The notes beneath the pieces were generated by a model that was not told the origin of the DNA, ran no database searches, and saw only the letters and a list, made by a program, of their open reading frames with translations. This document shows, one piece after another, positions 5,997-6,227 of a stretch of DNA of 6,227 bases. Position numbers and translations under genes: made by a program. This DNA comes from an uncultured Altererythrobacter sp. (GTDB taxonomy: Bacteria; Pseudomonadota; Alphaproteobacteria; Sphingomonadales; Sphingomonadaceae), in assembly GCA_938009055.1 (NCBI GenBank), contig CALLIO010000011.1, positions 1-6,227 on the forward strand. Reading direction: 5' to 3'. Positions within the stretch are counted from its first letter, which is position 1; each line of letters begins with the position of its first letter.

Positions 5997-6227
5997 GGCC
6001 GTGCTTTTGCGCAAACATTGATAGGCTTCGACCACGCGCCCCAAGCGAGCTTCATACTGCCTGTCGCCGCCATTCTTATCGGGATGATAGCGCCGCACCA
6101 GCTCTGAATAGCGGCGGCGCAGGCCCTTACGATCAGTGTCCAAATCCAGCCCCATCGTATCGAGCGCTTGGGCTTCCTCAGCATTGAAGCGCGGAGCGGA
6201 AAAGCCGGTCGGCGCGCTTTGCGCCTG
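5988..6227 (-). CDS. DnaJ-like protein, C-terminal J domain (partial)
   Basis: An open minus-strand frame enters from the right edge and ends at TGA (5988-5990), giving the last 79 residues of a protein whose start lies outside. Residues 18-75 of the fragment form a J domain: ALDTMGLDLD opens it, a basic helix RRRYSELVRRY follows, then the HPDK signature at 48-51, NGGD at 52-55, and the closing helix RVVEAYQCLRK. J domains stimulate the ATPase of DnaK-type Hsp70. A J domain at the C-terminus, near cobS, matches the small alphaproteobacterial DnaJ-like proteins encoded next to cobS-cobT, whose job is not well defined. Because its ATG is not in the window, the gene is easily missed. It overlaps the GST-like gene tail to tail by 9 bp. 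Confidence 0.88.
   Translation of the reverse strand, partial: QAQSAPTGFSAPRFNAEEAQALDTMGLDLDTDRKGLRRRYSELVRRYHPDKNGGDRQYEARLGRVVEAYQCLRKSTALA

Noticed and set aside
5993..6184. A 63-codon minus-strand frame starting with Met near the right edge
   Set aside because: It is a shadow of the J-domain gene, which reads in another minus frame and carries the HPD signature.

Overview
The window looks like ordinary chromosome of an alphaproteobacterium, most likely a sphingomonad (Sphingomonadales/Erythrobacteraceae-like). This is inferred from the body of the window being GC-rich (one sampled coding line is about 65% GC), the alphaproteobacterial type of CobS, the J-domain gene near it, and the style of the class A penicillin-binding protein. 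I saw no rRNA, tRNA, CRISPR array, transposase or phage gene.

Layout, left to right. Positions 1-125 are AT-rich (about 29% G+C over the first 120 bases) and may hold the start of an unrecognised gene read leftwards off the window. Two overlapping genes on + (250-702 and 692-1114) both encode small PaaI-type hotdog-fold thioesterases; the first lacks the usual HGG motif and the second has it. Facing them on - is a 741-residue bifunctional peptidoglycan synthase (1129-3354) with intact GT51 and transpeptidase motifs and a very acidic cytoplasmic tail. Upstream of it on the same strand is cobS (3403-4395), the AAA+ ATPase subunit of aerobic cobaltochelatase. The 48-bp gap between them holds a near-perfect 24-bp palindrome next to the synthase start codon.

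From a 116-bp divergent spacer containing two inverted repeats, a two-gene unit reads rightwards on +: an oxygenase MpaB family (DUF2236) protein (4512-5351) and a glutathione S-transferase-like protein (5367-5996). The last gene, on - (5988-6227, cut by the window edge), is the C-terminal J domain of a DnaJ-like protein. It lies in a frame with no ATG-started ORF here and overlaps the transferase gene tail to tail by 9 bp.

How they fit together: a J-domain gene followed by cobS (then cobT) is a recurring alphaproteobacterial arrangement. Here the DUF2236-GST pair sits on the opposite strand between the J-domain gene and cobS, and the peptidoglycan synthase occupies the place where cobT is often found. 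The thioesterase pair and the DUF2236-GST pair each look like small operons. I find no convincing evidence of a wholly new system. The best leads are the palindrome at the synthase start, the asymmetric thioesterase pair, the DUF2236-GST insertion, and the AT-rich left edge.
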